Source: Clostridium sp. MSJ-8 (GTDB taxonomy: Bacteria > Bacillota > Clostridia > Clostridiales > Clostridiaceae). From it: 64,000 nt of DNA. Below are positions 8,967 through 17,174 of this stretch, one piece after another. Each line of letters starts with the position of its first letter. Position 1 is the first letter of the stretch. The DNA lies in contig NZ_JAHLQH010000053.1 of assembly GCF_018918325.1 (NCBI RefSeq), positions 1 through 64,000 on the forward strand. Direction: 5' to 3'. The translations under genes were made by a program, and so were the position numbers. The notes under the pieces were generated by a model that was given only the letters and a program-made list of their open reading frames with translations, was not told the DNA's origin and searched no databases.

Positions 8967-9875
8967 ATGATATACAACAATGTTATAGAAATGATAGGAA
9001 ATACACCATTATTAAAGCTTAATAGATTAGTAGATGAAAATAGTGCTGATGTATATATGAAATTAGAAAAAGGAAATCCAGGGGGAAGTATAAAGGATAG
9101 AGCTGCTTTAGGAATGATAGAAAGAGCTGAAAAAGAAGGTAAGTTAAGAAAAGGAATGACTATAATAGAACCAACTAGTGGAAATACTGGTATAGGACTT
9201 GCTATGATTGGTAAATATAAAGGTTACAAGGTAAGGATTGTTATGCCAGAAACTATGAGTAAAGAAAGAAGAGATTTGATAAAGGCATATGGTGCAGAAC
9301 TTATATTAACAGAAGGATCAAAAGGAATGAAAGGTGCTATAGAGAAGGCAAATGAATATGCTAATTCAGACGAATATTTCATACCACAACAATTTGAAAA
9401 TTTAGCAAATTCACAAAAACATTATGAAACTACAGCAGAAGAAATTTTAAAAGATGTACCAGATGTAGATTATTTTATAGCTGGAGTTGGAAGTGGCGGA
9501 ACTCTATCAGGAGTTGGTAAAAAATTAAAGGAAAATAAAGAAGATGTAAAGGTAGTTGCAGTAGAACCAGCTTCTTCACCAGTTTTAAGTGGTGGTAATC
9601 CAGGAGCTCATAAGATACAAGGAATTGGAGCTGGATTTGTACCAGGAAACTATAATAAAGACGTTGTTGATGAAATTTTCGAGGTATCAGATGATGATGC
9701 AATTGAGTATGCTAGAAAAATAGCTCAAGAAGAGGGCGTTCTAGTAGGAATATCTTCAGGCGCAGCTGTATATGCAGCAATTCAAATTGCAAAGAAATTA
9801 GGTAAGGGCAAGAAGGTAGTAGCTGTAGCTCCAGATGGTGGAGAAAAATATATATCAATGGGAATTTATGACTAA
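8967..9875 (+). CDS. cysK: Cysteine synthase (O-acetylserine thiol-lyase)
   Basis: The 302-aa PLP enzyme forms L-cysteine from O-acetylserine and sulfide. The PLP lysine is K43 in [14 protein letters not shown], the phosphate/substrate loop is TSGNTG at 70-75, and a glycine-rich [13 protein letters not shown] binds the cofactor phosphate near 172-184. AGGAGG lies 7 bases before the ATG. It heads a two-gene operon with cysE, whose product supplies O-acetylserine and usually forms the cysteine synthase complex with CysK. Expression should be controlled by the upstream Cys T-box. Confidence 0.95.
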   Translation: MIYNNVIEMIGNTPLLKLNRLVDENSADVYMKLEKGNPGGSIKDRAALGMIERAEKEGKLRKGMTIIEPTSGNTGIGLAMIGKYKGYKVRIVMPETMSKERRDLIKAYGAELILTEGSKGMKGAIEKANEYANSDEYFIPQQFENLANSQKHYETTAEEILKDVPDVDYFIAGVGSGGTLSGVGKKLKENKEDVKVVAVEPASSPVLSGGNPGAHKIQGIGAGFVPGNYNKDVVDEIFEVSDDDAIEYARKIAQEEGVLVGISSGAAVYAAIQIAKKLGKGKKVVAVAPDGGEKYISMGIYD

Positions 9876-9902
9876 GGTATTGTTTATGAAGGAGTGAAAT
9901 CT

Positions 9903-10487
9903 TTGTTTAATAAATTAAGATATGATTTGGGTAAAGTTGTAGAGAACGACCCAGCGGCTAGAAATAAGTTAGAGGTATTATTATTATATCCATGTGTTCA
10001 TGCACTTATTGCTTATAGAATAGCACATTTTTTCTATAAGCATAAATTTTTCTTTATAGCAAGGTTGATATCTCAATTATCAAGATTTTTTACAGGAATA
10101 GAGATACATCCAGGAGCTAAAATAGGTAGAGGATTAGTTATTGATCATGGTATGGGTGTTGTTATAGGAGAAACAGCAGAAGTAGGAGATAATGTTCTTA
10201 TATATCATGGTGTTACATTAGGGGGAACAGGAAAGGATAAAGGTAAGAGACATCCTACTGTTGGTAATAATGTAGTTATAGGATCAGGAGCTAAAATATT
10301 AGGACCTATAAAGATAGGTGATAATTCTAAGATTGGAGCTAATGCTGTTGTATTAAAAGAAGTTCCTGAAGGAGCTACTGCAGTAGGTATACCAGCAAAA
10401 ATAATTGTTAGAAGTAAGGCAAAAATTATAGAAATAAAAGATTTAACAGGTAACAAGAAGAAGATATTTAATGATATGGTTATATAG
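9903..10487 (+). CDS. cysE: Serine O-acetyltransferase
   Basis: The 194-aa product is a short-form serine acetyltransferase that makes O-acetylserine from serine and acetyl-CoA. After an N-terminal helical region (about 1-60) it has the left-handed beta-helix hexapeptide repeats. The catalytic segment includes [20 protein letters not shown] near 80-100 and [20 protein letters not shown] near 101-121. I chose the TTG at 9903 because AAGGAG (9889-9894) lies 8 bases upstream; a GTG at 9894 overlaps that site. It follows cysK by 27 bases and shares its T-box control. Confidence 0.93.
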   Translation: MFNKLRYDLGKVVENDPAARNKLEVLLLYPCVHALIAYRIAHFFYKHKFFFIARLISQLSRFFTGIEIHPGAKIGRGLVIDHGMGVVIGETAEVGDNVLIYHGVTLGGTGKDKGKRHPTVGNNVVIGSGAKILGPIKIGDNSKIGANAVVLKEVPEGATAVGIPAKIIVRSKAKIIEIKDLTGNKKKIFNDMVI

Positions 10488-10543
10488 AAAATTAAATATT
10501 ATATGTTCATAGTTTCATTAAGTATTTACTAATATAATAAAAG

Positions 10544-10614
10544 AGTAAAGATCCCTAGATGTTATAAACTCACTAAAGTTCAGATAGTATAGCATTTTTA
10601 ACGGTATCTTTACT
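10544..10614 (+). ncRNA. 71-nt structured repeat element, copy A
   Basis: A 71-nt element follows cysE and has an equally long relative at 42513-42583 (59 of 71 positions identical by eye). The outer helix pairs AGTAAAGAT (10544-10552) with ATCTTTACT (10606-10614) and is followed by six T residues, so it can terminate the cysE transcript. An inner helix pairs ATGTT with AGCAT. Inside that, AACT/AGTT forms a hairpin whose loop can pair with TAGT downstream, giving a pseudoknot. A TATAAT hexamer lies at 10533-10538, so an independent small RNA is also possible. I do not recognise the family. Confidence 0.6.
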
Positions 10615-10749
10615 TTTTTATTATAAGAAATACTAAATTCTATTATAGATAATTTACTTAAATCAATAATTTGATATTGATAACAGCTAAGAAAATTATG
10701 CTATTTTAATTTTAAATTTTATGTATTACAATAAATTTATAAGGAGATG

Positions 10750-10800
10750 ATGGTGGTGAAGCTTTGCATTGTAGTAATCCGAATGGCACAAATAAAATAA
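10750..10800 (+). CDS. Leader peptide of the Vat/CatB-like gene
   Basis: AAGGAG (10741-10746) precedes a short frame that can start at ATG 10750 or GTG 10753 and ends at TAA 10798-10800, encoding [16 protein letters not shown]. Codons 10-13 overlap the 5' arm of the hairpin that occludes the SD of the acetyltransferase. Arrangement and size match leader peptides of inducible cat/erm/vat-type resistance genes. Function is inferred from geometry only. Confidence 0.6.
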   Translation: MVVKLCIVVIRMAQIK

Positions 10801-10819
10801 AAAAATAACCATTCGGAGG
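10778..10819 (+). promoter_or_regulatory. SD-occluding hairpin (translation attenuator)
   Basis: TCCGAATGG (10778-10786) pairs perfectly with CCATTCGGA (10809-10817), and the 3' arm includes the first bases of the GGAGG SD (10815-10819) of the gene starting at 10829. With the hairpin formed, the SD is partly hidden. A ribosome paused on the leader peptide codons at 10777-10786 would open it. Confidence 0.65.
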
Positions 10820-10828
10820 TATAAAAAT

Positions 10829-11467
10829 ATGATTCCAAGTTGGAAAATCTATCCCCGTTCTCAAGGGCATAGTACAGTTTATTTAAAAAATATTATTACT
10901 TCACCAATGATTGAAGTTGGTGAATATACAATTTATGATGATTTTGTAAATGATCCAAGGGATTTTGAACGAAATAATGTTCTCTATCATTATCCAGAGT
11001 GTAATAATGATAAATTAAAAATAGGTAAGTTTTGCTCAATTGCATGTGGGGCAAAGTTCTTATTTAATGCTGCAAACCATACTATAAACAGTTTATCAAC
11101 ATATCCATTTCCTATCTTTTTTGAGGAGTGGAATCTTGATACAGATACAACTTCAATTGCAAAAGCTTGGGATAATAAAGGAGATATTATAATAGGTAAT
11201 GACGTGTGGATTGGATACGAAGCAGTTATTCTTGCAGGAGTTACAATTGGAGATGGTGCAATTATTGCAAGCCGTGCAGTTGTAACAAAAGATGTACCAC
11301 CATACACAATTGTAGGTGGAGTTCCAGCAAAGATAATAAAAAAACGATTTGATGAAAGAACGATTGATAAGCTTATAGAATTACGTTGGTGGGATTGGAG
11401 CAAAGAAGATATTCGTAGGAATATTAATGCAATACAAAGTGGCAATCTAGATGATATTCAAGTGTAA
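10829..11467 (+). CDS. Vat/CatB-type xenobiotic O-acetyltransferase
   Basis: The 212-aa hexapeptide-repeat protein matches the xenobiotic acetyltransferase family that acetylates streptogramin A or chloramphenicol. It shows the N-terminal [20 protein letters not shown] stretch, in which the conserved His (ANHTIN, near residue 88) is the expected catalytic base. The active-site insertion [13 protein letters not shown] follows, then the C-terminal beta-helix [20 protein letters not shown]. Six of its nine arginines use CGN codons, unlike the AGA-rich neighbours, which suggests horizontal transfer. It is a single gene with its own attenuator-like leader and a downstream terminator. The drug specificity cannot be decided by eye. 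Confidence 0.88.
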   Translation: MIPSWKIYPRSQGHSTVYLKNIITSPMIEVGEYTIYDDFVNDPRDFERNNVLYHYPECNNDKLKIGKFCSIACGAKFLFNAANHTINSLSTYPFPIFFEEWNLDTDTTSIAKAWDNKGDIIIGNDVWIGYEAVILAGVTIGDGAIIASRAVVTKDVPPYTIVGGVPAKIIKKRFDERTIDKLIELRWWDWSKEDIRRNINAIQSGNLDDIQV

Positions 11468-11491
11468 CCTATAATAAATTTTAATTATGAG

Positions 11492-11540
11492 GAACAACTT
11501 GTGCAGAGTATGTACAAGTTGTTCTATTCTATTTTTATTT
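11492..11540 (+). terminator. Intrinsic terminator after the acetyltransferase gene
   Basis: GAACAACTTGT (11492-11502) pairs perfectly with ACAAGTTGTTC (11514-11524), followed by a T-rich tail. Confidence 0.8.
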
Positions 11541-11649
11541 TAGTTCTAAGTTCAAAGAGGTTTTGTTTCAAAATTTGAGAATAGACATTTAGTGTTAACA
11601 ACGATATAATTATTATGTTAAAAGAGAAAGGGAAGGTGAATAGGTAGAA

Positions 11650-12354
11650 ATGTTATCACCATTTGCAGTAAAACTAATTGATATTTTACCATATAAACTT
11701 GTATTGGTACTAGGAAAAAGGATACTTAATAATTATTTAAAGAAGAATGCTAATATAACAATAGAAGGCTTTGAAAAAATTGAACAAGCTAATAAGCCAA
11801 TTATATTTGTATGTAATCACTTAAGTAATTCTGATGGAGTTATATTATCTAATATACTAAAAGAAAAATATGATCCAGTATTTGTTGCAGGAGTTAAATT
11901 GGGTACAGATCCTATAACTAGAGTTGGAATGGATACATTAAAAACAGTACCGATAAAGCCAGATAGTGCAGATAAAGATGCAATAAATCAGATAGTTAAG
12001 TTAGTAAAGGGCGGTGAAAACTTATTTATTTTTCCCGAAGGAACAAGAAGCAGAACTGGTGGAATGATTGAAGGAAAAAAGGGAATAATATTAATAGCAA
12101 GATTAACTAAGGCTACAATTGTACCAATAGGATTATCAGGAACAGATATATTACTTCCTGTAGCAAAAGACGGAGATATGGGAGGAGAAACATGGCATCA
12201 TGCAGATGTACATATTAAGTTTGGAGATCCTGTAGAAATGCCTAAAAAAGATAAAGAAGAAACTAAACATGAATATTCAGATAGATGTTTAGATACTATT
12301 ATGAGATCTATAGCGAACTTGCTACCAGAATCATATAGAGGAGTTTATAAGTAA
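11650..12354 (+). CDS. plsC: 1-acyl-sn-glycerol-3-phosphate acyltransferase (PlsC family)
   Basis: The 234-aa product carries the acyltransferase HX4D motif in CNHLSNSDG (about residues 56-64) and the glycerophosphate-binding FPEGTRSRTGG motif near 131-141. It would acylate lysophosphatidic acid to phosphatidic acid at the membrane in phospholipid synthesis. It starts with ATG at 11650, downstream of AAGGTGA, and ends 2 bases before nth, so the two genes are transcribed together. It is of normal length for a clostridial PlsC. Confidence 0.9.
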   Translation: MLSPFAVKLIDILPYKLVLVLGKRILNNYLKKNANITIEGFEKIEQANKPIIFVCNHLSNSDGVILSNILKEKYDPVFVAGVKLGTDPITRVGMDTLKTVPIKPDSADKDAINQIVKLVKGGENLFIFPEGTRSRTGGMIEGKKGIILIARLTKATIVPIGLSGTDILLPVAKDGDMGGETWHHADVHIKFGDPVEMPKKDKEETKHEYSDRCLDTIMRSIANLLPESYRGVYK

Positions 12355-12356
12355 TA

Positions 12357-12977
12357 ATGAAGCAGAGAACTAAGAAGATTCTAGATATTTTAAAAGAAAC
12401 ATATCCAGATGCAAAGTGCGAACTTAATTATAAGACACCTTTTCAGTTACTAATAGCAACTGTTTTATCTGCTCAAACAACAGATAAAAAAGTAAACAAG
12501 GTTACAGAAGTATTATTCGATAAATACCCTGATTTAGAGGCGTTTTTAACATTAGACAATGAGCAATTAGAAGATATAATTAAGGAATTAGGATTATACA
12601 AAAATAAATCTAAAAATATAATAATGCTATGCAATAGACTACATCAATGTTTCAATGATACAGTTCCAGATAATATGGAAGATTTGATTACACTTGCTGG
12701 TGTAGGAAGAAAAACAGCTAATGTAGTATTATCTAATGCATTTGGAGTTCCATCTATAGCAGTTGATACTCATGTTTTTAGAGTAGCTAATAGACTAGAG
12801 CTTGCTAGTTCAGATAATGTTAATGAAGTGGAAGAACAACTAAAAAAAGAATTACCAAAAAAAGAATGGTCTCATACTCACCATTTACTTATATTTCATG
12901 GTAGAAGATGTTGTATAGCAAGAAAACCGAAGTGCTCTGAATGTTCACTAAAAAGTTTATGTCATTATAATGCTTGA
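12357..12977 (+). CDS. nth: Endonuclease III (DNA glycosylase/AP lyase)
   Basis: The 206-aa protein has the helix-hairpin-helix LAGVGRKTANVVLSNAFG with the catalytic lysine at 119, the catalytic aspartate at 137 in IAVDTHV, and the C-terminal [4Fe-4S] motif C186-x6-C193-x2-C196-x5-C202. It removes oxidised pyrimidines in base excision repair. The complete set of catalytic and cluster residues argues for an active enzyme. It overlaps closely with plsC (2-base gap) and ends before a strong terminator. Confidence 0.96.
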   Translation: MKQRTKKILDILKETYPDAKCELNYKTPFQLLIATVLSAQTTDKKVNKVTEVLFDKYPDLEAFLTLDNEQLEDIIKELGLYKNKSKNIIMLCNRLHQCFNDTVPDNMEDLITLAGVGRKTANVVLSNAFGVPSIAVDTHVFRVANRLELASSDNVNEVEEQLKKELPKKEWSHTHHLLIFHGRRCCIARKPKCSECSLKSLCHYNA

Positions 12978-12993
12978 TTTATATGAATATATT

Positions 12994-13047
12994 AACTCAG
13001 TTATATTTTAGTAACTATAATATTACTAGGATATAACTGAGTTTTTT
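12994..13047 (+). terminator. Intrinsic terminator after plsC-nth
   Basis: AACTCAGTTATAT (12994-13006) pairs perfectly with ATATAACTGAGTT (13031-13043), followed by a T-run. Confidence 0.85.
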
Positions 13048-13208
13048 ACATCTAGGAAGTTACATCAAATCAATATAATAGACAATATTCAATATTATTG
13101 AATTATTAACAAAAAAGACACAGTAAGTTTCTGTATCATATAATAGACAGTTGGTATAATTATAATATAGAAAAATTACTAGATTAGTACTAACTGGAGG
13201 TGAGCATC

Positions 13209-13913
13209 ATGTGCCCTAAGTATAAAAAGATAGTGTCAGAAATAGAAAAAGATATTACTAGTGGTATATATAATGATAATAAAAAGTTGCCTACTGAAGA
13301 TTCATTTGTGAAAAGGTTTAATGTGAGTAGGACAACGGTAAGAAAAGCAATAAACATATTGGTTCAAAAAGGATACATATATCAGATTCAAGGTAGTGGA
13401 ATTTTTTTAAAGGAATCAGCATTAAAAAATTACATAAACCTAGAAAATACTTATGGTGGAATTATAAAGGATACTGATGACTGTATTGATAGTAAATCTA
13501 TTAAAATAGAAATTGAAAAAGCTTCAGAAAATGTTGCACAGAAGCTTCAATGTGAACAAGGTGCTGATCTTTATTATGTAGAAAGAGTTAATTATGTTAA
13601 TAATATTCCTATGAGTATTCAGTATTCATATTTTAACAAAGATATAGTACCTTATCTTAATAATGATATAGTGGAAGCTTCTATAAAAAACTATATATTA
13701 AATGATTTAAAACAAAACATTGGATATTTAGATAGGGTAATTTATGCAGATAAATTAAATTATGAACAGGCAAAGGTGTTAAAGCTAAAAAAAGATGATC
13801 CTTCATTAATTATTGAAAGTATAGTTTCATTAAGTAATGGTACAATTTTTGAATGGTCTATAGATGTTTATAATTATAAAGAAGCAAGATTTTTGAAGAC
13901 AGTCAATTGTTGA
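13209..13913 (+). CDS. GntR/HutC-family transcriptional regulator
   Basis: The 234-aa product has an N-terminal winged helix (PTEDSFVKRFNVSRTTVRKA near residues 28-47, then the wing QGSGIF) followed by a UTRA effector-binding domain from about residue 85 (LQCEQGADLYYVERVNYVNN). HutC-type regulators usually bind a sugar phosphate or other small molecule. I chose ATG 13209 because GGAGG (13196-13200) is 8 bases upstream; a GTG at 13200 overlaps that site. The next gene is manA, so control of mannose/fructose phosphate metabolism is a reasonable guess. Confidence 0.88.
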   Translation: MCPKYKKIVSEIEKDITSGIYNDNKKLPTEDSFVKRFNVSRTTVRKAINILVQKGYIYQIQGSGIFLKESALKNYINLENTYGGIIKDTDDCIDSKSIKIEIEKASENVAQKLQCEQGADLYYVERVNYVNNIPMSIQYSYFNKDIVPYLNNDIVEASIKNYILNDLKQNIGYLDRVIYADKLNYEQAKVLKLKKDDPSLIIESIVSLSNGTIFEWSIDVYNYKEARFLKTVNC

Positions 13914-13945
13914 AATTATATAAATTTATAATATTATAAAGAAAT

Positions 13946-13994
13946 ATATCATATCCTTATATTGTAAAAAAACATAAGGATATGATATTTTATT
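13946..13994 (+). promoter_or_regulatory. 15-bp hairpin directly before manA (terminator or SD-masking)
   Basis: ATATCATATCCTTAT (13946-13960) pairs perfectly with ATAAGGATATGATAT (13974-13988), followed by TTTATTTT. The 3' arm contains AAGGA, the only SD-like sequence before the TTG at 13995. The structure could terminate the GntR transcript, mask the manA SD, or do both. Confidence 0.6.
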
Positions 13995-14798
13995 TTGAGA
14001 AAAATTATAAAATTAAATCCATACTATGAGAAAAAAATATGGGGGTATGAAAAGTGGTGTTTATCAACTTATGATAATAAAAATTCTAAAGTTGCACATA
14101 ATGATGAAGAATTAGAAAAATATATAGGAAAAAAGTTAAATATACTCATAAAGATAATTAAGGCAAATGATAACTTATCTGTTCAAATTCATCCAGACAA
14201 TGATTATGCAAGAAAACATGAAAATGAATCAGGAAAGAATGAGTGTTGGTATATTCTAGATGCACAGGAGAATTCAAGTATAGTATGTGGAGTTAAAGAA
14301 GGATTAAATAGAAATAAAATTAATCAATGTATAAAAGAAAATAAATTAGTAGAAAATCTTTTGATAATTCCTATAAATAAATCAGATATAATCAATATAC
14401 CTGCAGGTACAGTGCATTCGTTAAGTGGTGGTATAAAAGTGCTAGAAATACAACAAAATAGTGATATTACATATAGATTATATGATTATAATAGAGGTAG
14501 AAAGTTAGACATAGAGAAGGCATTAGATGTAATTAATTATACTAATTATAATAGTGGTAAAGTTTATGGAGATGAGTTAGAGACTGATTATTTTAAATTA
14601 AAGAGATATTCAGTAAATACTAATATTGTATTAGATATAGTAAGTGATGCAGCTATTTTTGTTGTAAGTGGAAATTTAGAGATTAAGTCTTTAAGTGAAA
14701 GAATGTTATTATTTCCTAATGATTTAATATATGTTATGCAGCCTAGTAAATATATTGTTGAAGGAAAGGGAGAATTAATATTAGTAACAATATTATAA
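13995..14798 (+). CDS. manA: Class I mannose-6-phosphate isomerase
   Basis: The 267-aa cupin interconverts mannose-6-phosphate and fructose-6-phosphate with one zinc ion. Zinc-site and active-site segments are NLSVQIHPDNDYA (about 57-69), KNECWYIL (about 78-85) and PAGTVHSLSGG (about 135-145), followed by the conserved QQNSDITYRLYDY. It is shorter than the usual roughly 315-aa bacillar enzyme, mainly at the C-terminal domain. The start is uncertain. TTG at 13995 is the first usual start codon in frame, and its only SD candidate is about 14 bases away, inside a hairpin stem. It is convergent with the permease gene. Confidence 0.88.
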   Translation: MRKIIKLNPYYEKKIWGYEKWCLSTYDNKNSKVAHNDEELEKYIGKKLNILIKIIKANDNLSVQIHPDNDYARKHENESGKNECWYILDAQENSSIVCGVKEGLNRNKINQCIKENKLVENLLIIPINKSDIINIPAGTVHSLSGGIKVLEIQQNSDITYRLYDYNRGRKLDIEKALDVINYTNYNSGKVYGDELETDYFKLKRYSVNTNIVLDIVSDAAIFVVSGNLEIKSLSERMLLFPNDLIYVMQPSKYIVEGKGELILVTIL

Positions 14799-14834
14799 AC
14801 AAAAAAGTTATTTAAAGATTTATTGTTAGATAAT

Positions 14835-15932
14835 TTACTTAAATAAAATAATAAGGTACATTATTGGAGTTAAAACTAACAATCCTATACCATTATATAG
14901 GGTGAATTTTTTTATATAGTTAGATGGAATAGATTTATTTTCTTTTATGTATAATTTATAAGATATTAAGCTTGCAAGAGAAGCTATAAGTGTACCTAAA
15001 CCACCTATATTTACACCAAGAAGTAATTCTTTAGAATGAGTGGTAAAGCTTGATAATAATATAGTTGCTGGAACGTTGCTTATTACTTGACTAGACATTA
15101 TGGATATTAGATAAGTATGAATACTATCGTTTAACATAGAAGACATAAAGCTTACAATAGGTTTTATAGAGGAAATATTGCCTATGAATATGAAGAATGC
15201 TATAAATGTTAATAATAATGAATAATCAACTTTAAGAAGTAGTCTTCTATCACAGGCAATAATTACTGTTATAGTTATTAAAAAGGCATAAATATAATTT
15301 ATAATATTGAAAACTGATAGCAATATTATTAACAATACTATTGAGTATAATACACATCTTTTTTTATCAGTTAGTATAGGCTTAGCTAAAGAAACTGATA
15401 TTTTTTTAGTATTTTCTTTGCTCATAATAATTAGTATGAATATAAGAGAAACTAACATAAGAGGGAAGGTTATACTGAAGAATTCAGATAGCTTCATATT
15501 AAAATGTGAATAGATATAGAGATTTTGGGGATTGCCCATAGGAGTAAGGGTACTACCTAGATTAGCAGCTAATGTTTCAAGTATTATTATTTTCATGTTG
15601 TTTATATTACTTTTTTTACAAATTATTATTGTAAGTGGAACAAAAGTAAGAAGTGATACGTCATTTGTAACAAGCATTGCTGAAAAAAAAGTTATAAGCA
15701 CTAAGGTATATGTAAGACTTTTTTCTGTTTTACACTTAGATAATAAACTAGTAGCAATATAATCAAGTACCTTTAGTTCCTTAAAAGCAGCTATTATTAT
15801 CATGAGATTAAACAATAATATAAGAACTTTGAAGTTTATATAACTTATTTTTGGAATAGATATAAATGAACTTATTATTGCCAATATAGATGCTACAAAC
15901 AAAACTATTTCTTTTTTGATAAAATTTTTCAT
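14835..15932 (-). CDS. ArsB/NhaD/CitMHS-superfamily permease
   Basis: This 365-aa protein is almost entirely hydrophobic, with about ten membrane helices, and fits the ion transporter superfamily that includes ArsB, NhaD and citrate carriers. The conserved centre FVTNDVSLLTFVPL-like stretch (here LVTNDVSLLTFVPLTIIICK, near 87-106) and ANLGSTLTPMGNPQNLYIYS (near 124-143) are typical of the family. On the minus strand the ATG is preceded by AAGGAAGG. The transported ion is not readable; an anion or Na+/H+ role are both possible. It stands alone, convergent with manA. Confidence 0.8.
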   Translation of the reverse strand: MKNFIKKEIVLFVASILAIISSFISIPKISYINFKVLILLFNLMIIIAAFKELKVLDYIATSLLSKCKTEKSLTYTLVLITFFSAMLVTNDVSLLTFVPLTIIICKKSNINNMKIIILETLAANLGSTLTPMGNPQNLYIYSHFNMKLSEFFSITFPLMLVSLIFILIIMSKENTKKISVSLAKPILTDKKRCVLYSIVLLIILLSVFNIINYIYAFLITITVIIACDRRLLLKVDYSLLLTFIAFFIFIGNISSIKPIVSFMSSMLNDSIHTYLISIMSSQVISNVPATILLSSFTTHSKELLLGVNIGGLGTLIASLASLISYKLYIKENKSIPSNYIKKFTLYNGIGLLVLTPIMYLIILFK

Positions 15933-16131
15933 AATTATAAACCTTCCTTAATATACAAATATCTACAGGAAATTGTATACTAAAAAGTTATATTAGTCTA
16001 TAGAAAAAATATTTTAACCACTGTGTATTTAATATTCAATTTGTGTGGTACTTAATAATATTTTTTTTATAGAATATAATACAATTAAGATAAATAAGAA
16101 TTAGTAGATATGATTGACGGAGGTTTTTTAT

Positions 16132-17058
16132 ATGAAAATAGGCGTTATAATGGGAGGTATTTCTTCAGAAAGAGAAATATCATTACAAAGTGGAGAATCA
16201 ATAATAGAAAATATAGATAAGACAAAATATGATGTTGTACCAGTTGTTATAGATAAAAAAGAAGATATATTAGAGAAAGCAAAAGGGTTAGATTTCGCTT
16301 TATTAGCATTACATGGTCAATATGGAGAAGATGGAACAGTACAATCAGTATTACAAACAATGGGAATACCTTATTCTGGTTGTGGTCCATTAAGTAGTGC
16401 AGCTTGTATGGATAAAGATATGACTAAGAGTTTATTAAAGGCAGCAGGTATAAGAACAGCACCTTGGATAAATGTAAAAAAAGGTGAAGAGATAGATTAT
16501 GATGCAATAAAAGAAATGGGATATCCGGTATTTGTTAAGCCAACACATGGAGGTTCTAGTGTAGCTACATTTATGATAAAGGAAGAAAAAGACATAAAGG
16601 CTGCAGTTGAAGAAGGATATAACTGGGATGATGAAGTTATGATAGAAAAATTCATAAAAGGAGACGAAATAACTTGTCCAATACTTGCAGATGAGATGTA
16701 TCCAGTTGTAGCAATAAAACCAAGTGCAGAATTTGAATTTTTCGATTATACAGCAAAATATGCTGATGGAGGAGCTCAAGAAGTAGTAGTAAATCTAGAA
16801 GAAAAACTTCATAAAGAAGTAGAAAAGTTAGCCTTAGCTACTTATAAAGCATTAAAATGTGAGGTTTATGCAAGAGTAGATATGATAGTAACAGAAGAAG
16901 GTATACCATATATATTAGAGGTTAATACATTACCAGGAATGACAAAGGCTAGTTTATTCCCTAAGAGTGCAGCAGGTAAGAATATTAGTTTTACAGAATT
17001 ATTAGATCTTATAATTAAGGAATCGCTTAAAGTATCTAGAGATCATATGAAAAAATAA
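16132..17058 (+). CDS. ddl: D-alanine--D-alanine ligase
   Basis: The 308-aa ATP-grasp enzyme joins two D-alanines for peptidoglycan precursors. It starts [20 protein letters not shown] (P-loop-like N-terminal domain), has [16 protein letters not shown] near 67-82, the ATP-grasp [15 protein letters not shown] near 136-150, and the magnesium-binding end [13 protein letters not shown] near 265-277. I moved the start from TTG 16114 to ATG 16132 because GGAGG (16119-16123) is 8 bases upstream. The Tyr/Phe residue that separates D-Ala-D-Ala from D-Ala-D-lactate ligases was not assigned. Confidence 0.94.
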   Translation: MKIGVIMGGISSEREISLQSGESIIENIDKTKYDVVPVVIDKKEDILEKAKGLDFALLALHGQYGEDGTVQSVLQTMGIPYSGCGPLSSAACMDKDMTKSLLKAAGIRTAPWINVKKGEEIDYDAIKEMGYPVFVKPTHGGSSVATFMIKEEKDIKAAVEEGYNWDDEVMIEKFIKGDEITCPILADEMYPVVAIKPSAEFEFFDYTAKYADGGAQEVVVNLEEKLHKEVEKLALATYKALKCEVYARVDMIVTEEGIPYILEVNTLPGMTKASLFPKSAAGKNISFTELLDLIIKESLKVSRDHMKK

Positions 17059-17174
17059 TAATTATATTTTTTGATTAATGTTTATTCCTTTTGTATAATA
17101 TGATATGAAAATGTAGATAATAATTTAAAGCTATGATAAAGTATTTTGATGCAGTTATTAGGAAGGAAAAACAT

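Noticed and set aside
10544-10614. Type III toxin-antitoxin RNA (ToxI-like pseudoknot)
   Set aside because: ToxI antitoxins are tandem short repeats next to a toxN gene. Here there is one unit per locus and no ToxN-like ORF near either copy.
10990-11445. 151-aa open frame on the minus strand across the Vat-like gene
   Set aside because: It lies fully inside a clearly coding hexapeptide-repeat gene, has no ribosome binding site and no recognisable motif; it mirrors the repeat codons of the plus-strand gene.
15307-15762. Two short plus-strand frames within the permease region
   Set aside because: They are antisense to a clear multi-helix permease, and have no start signals or motifs.
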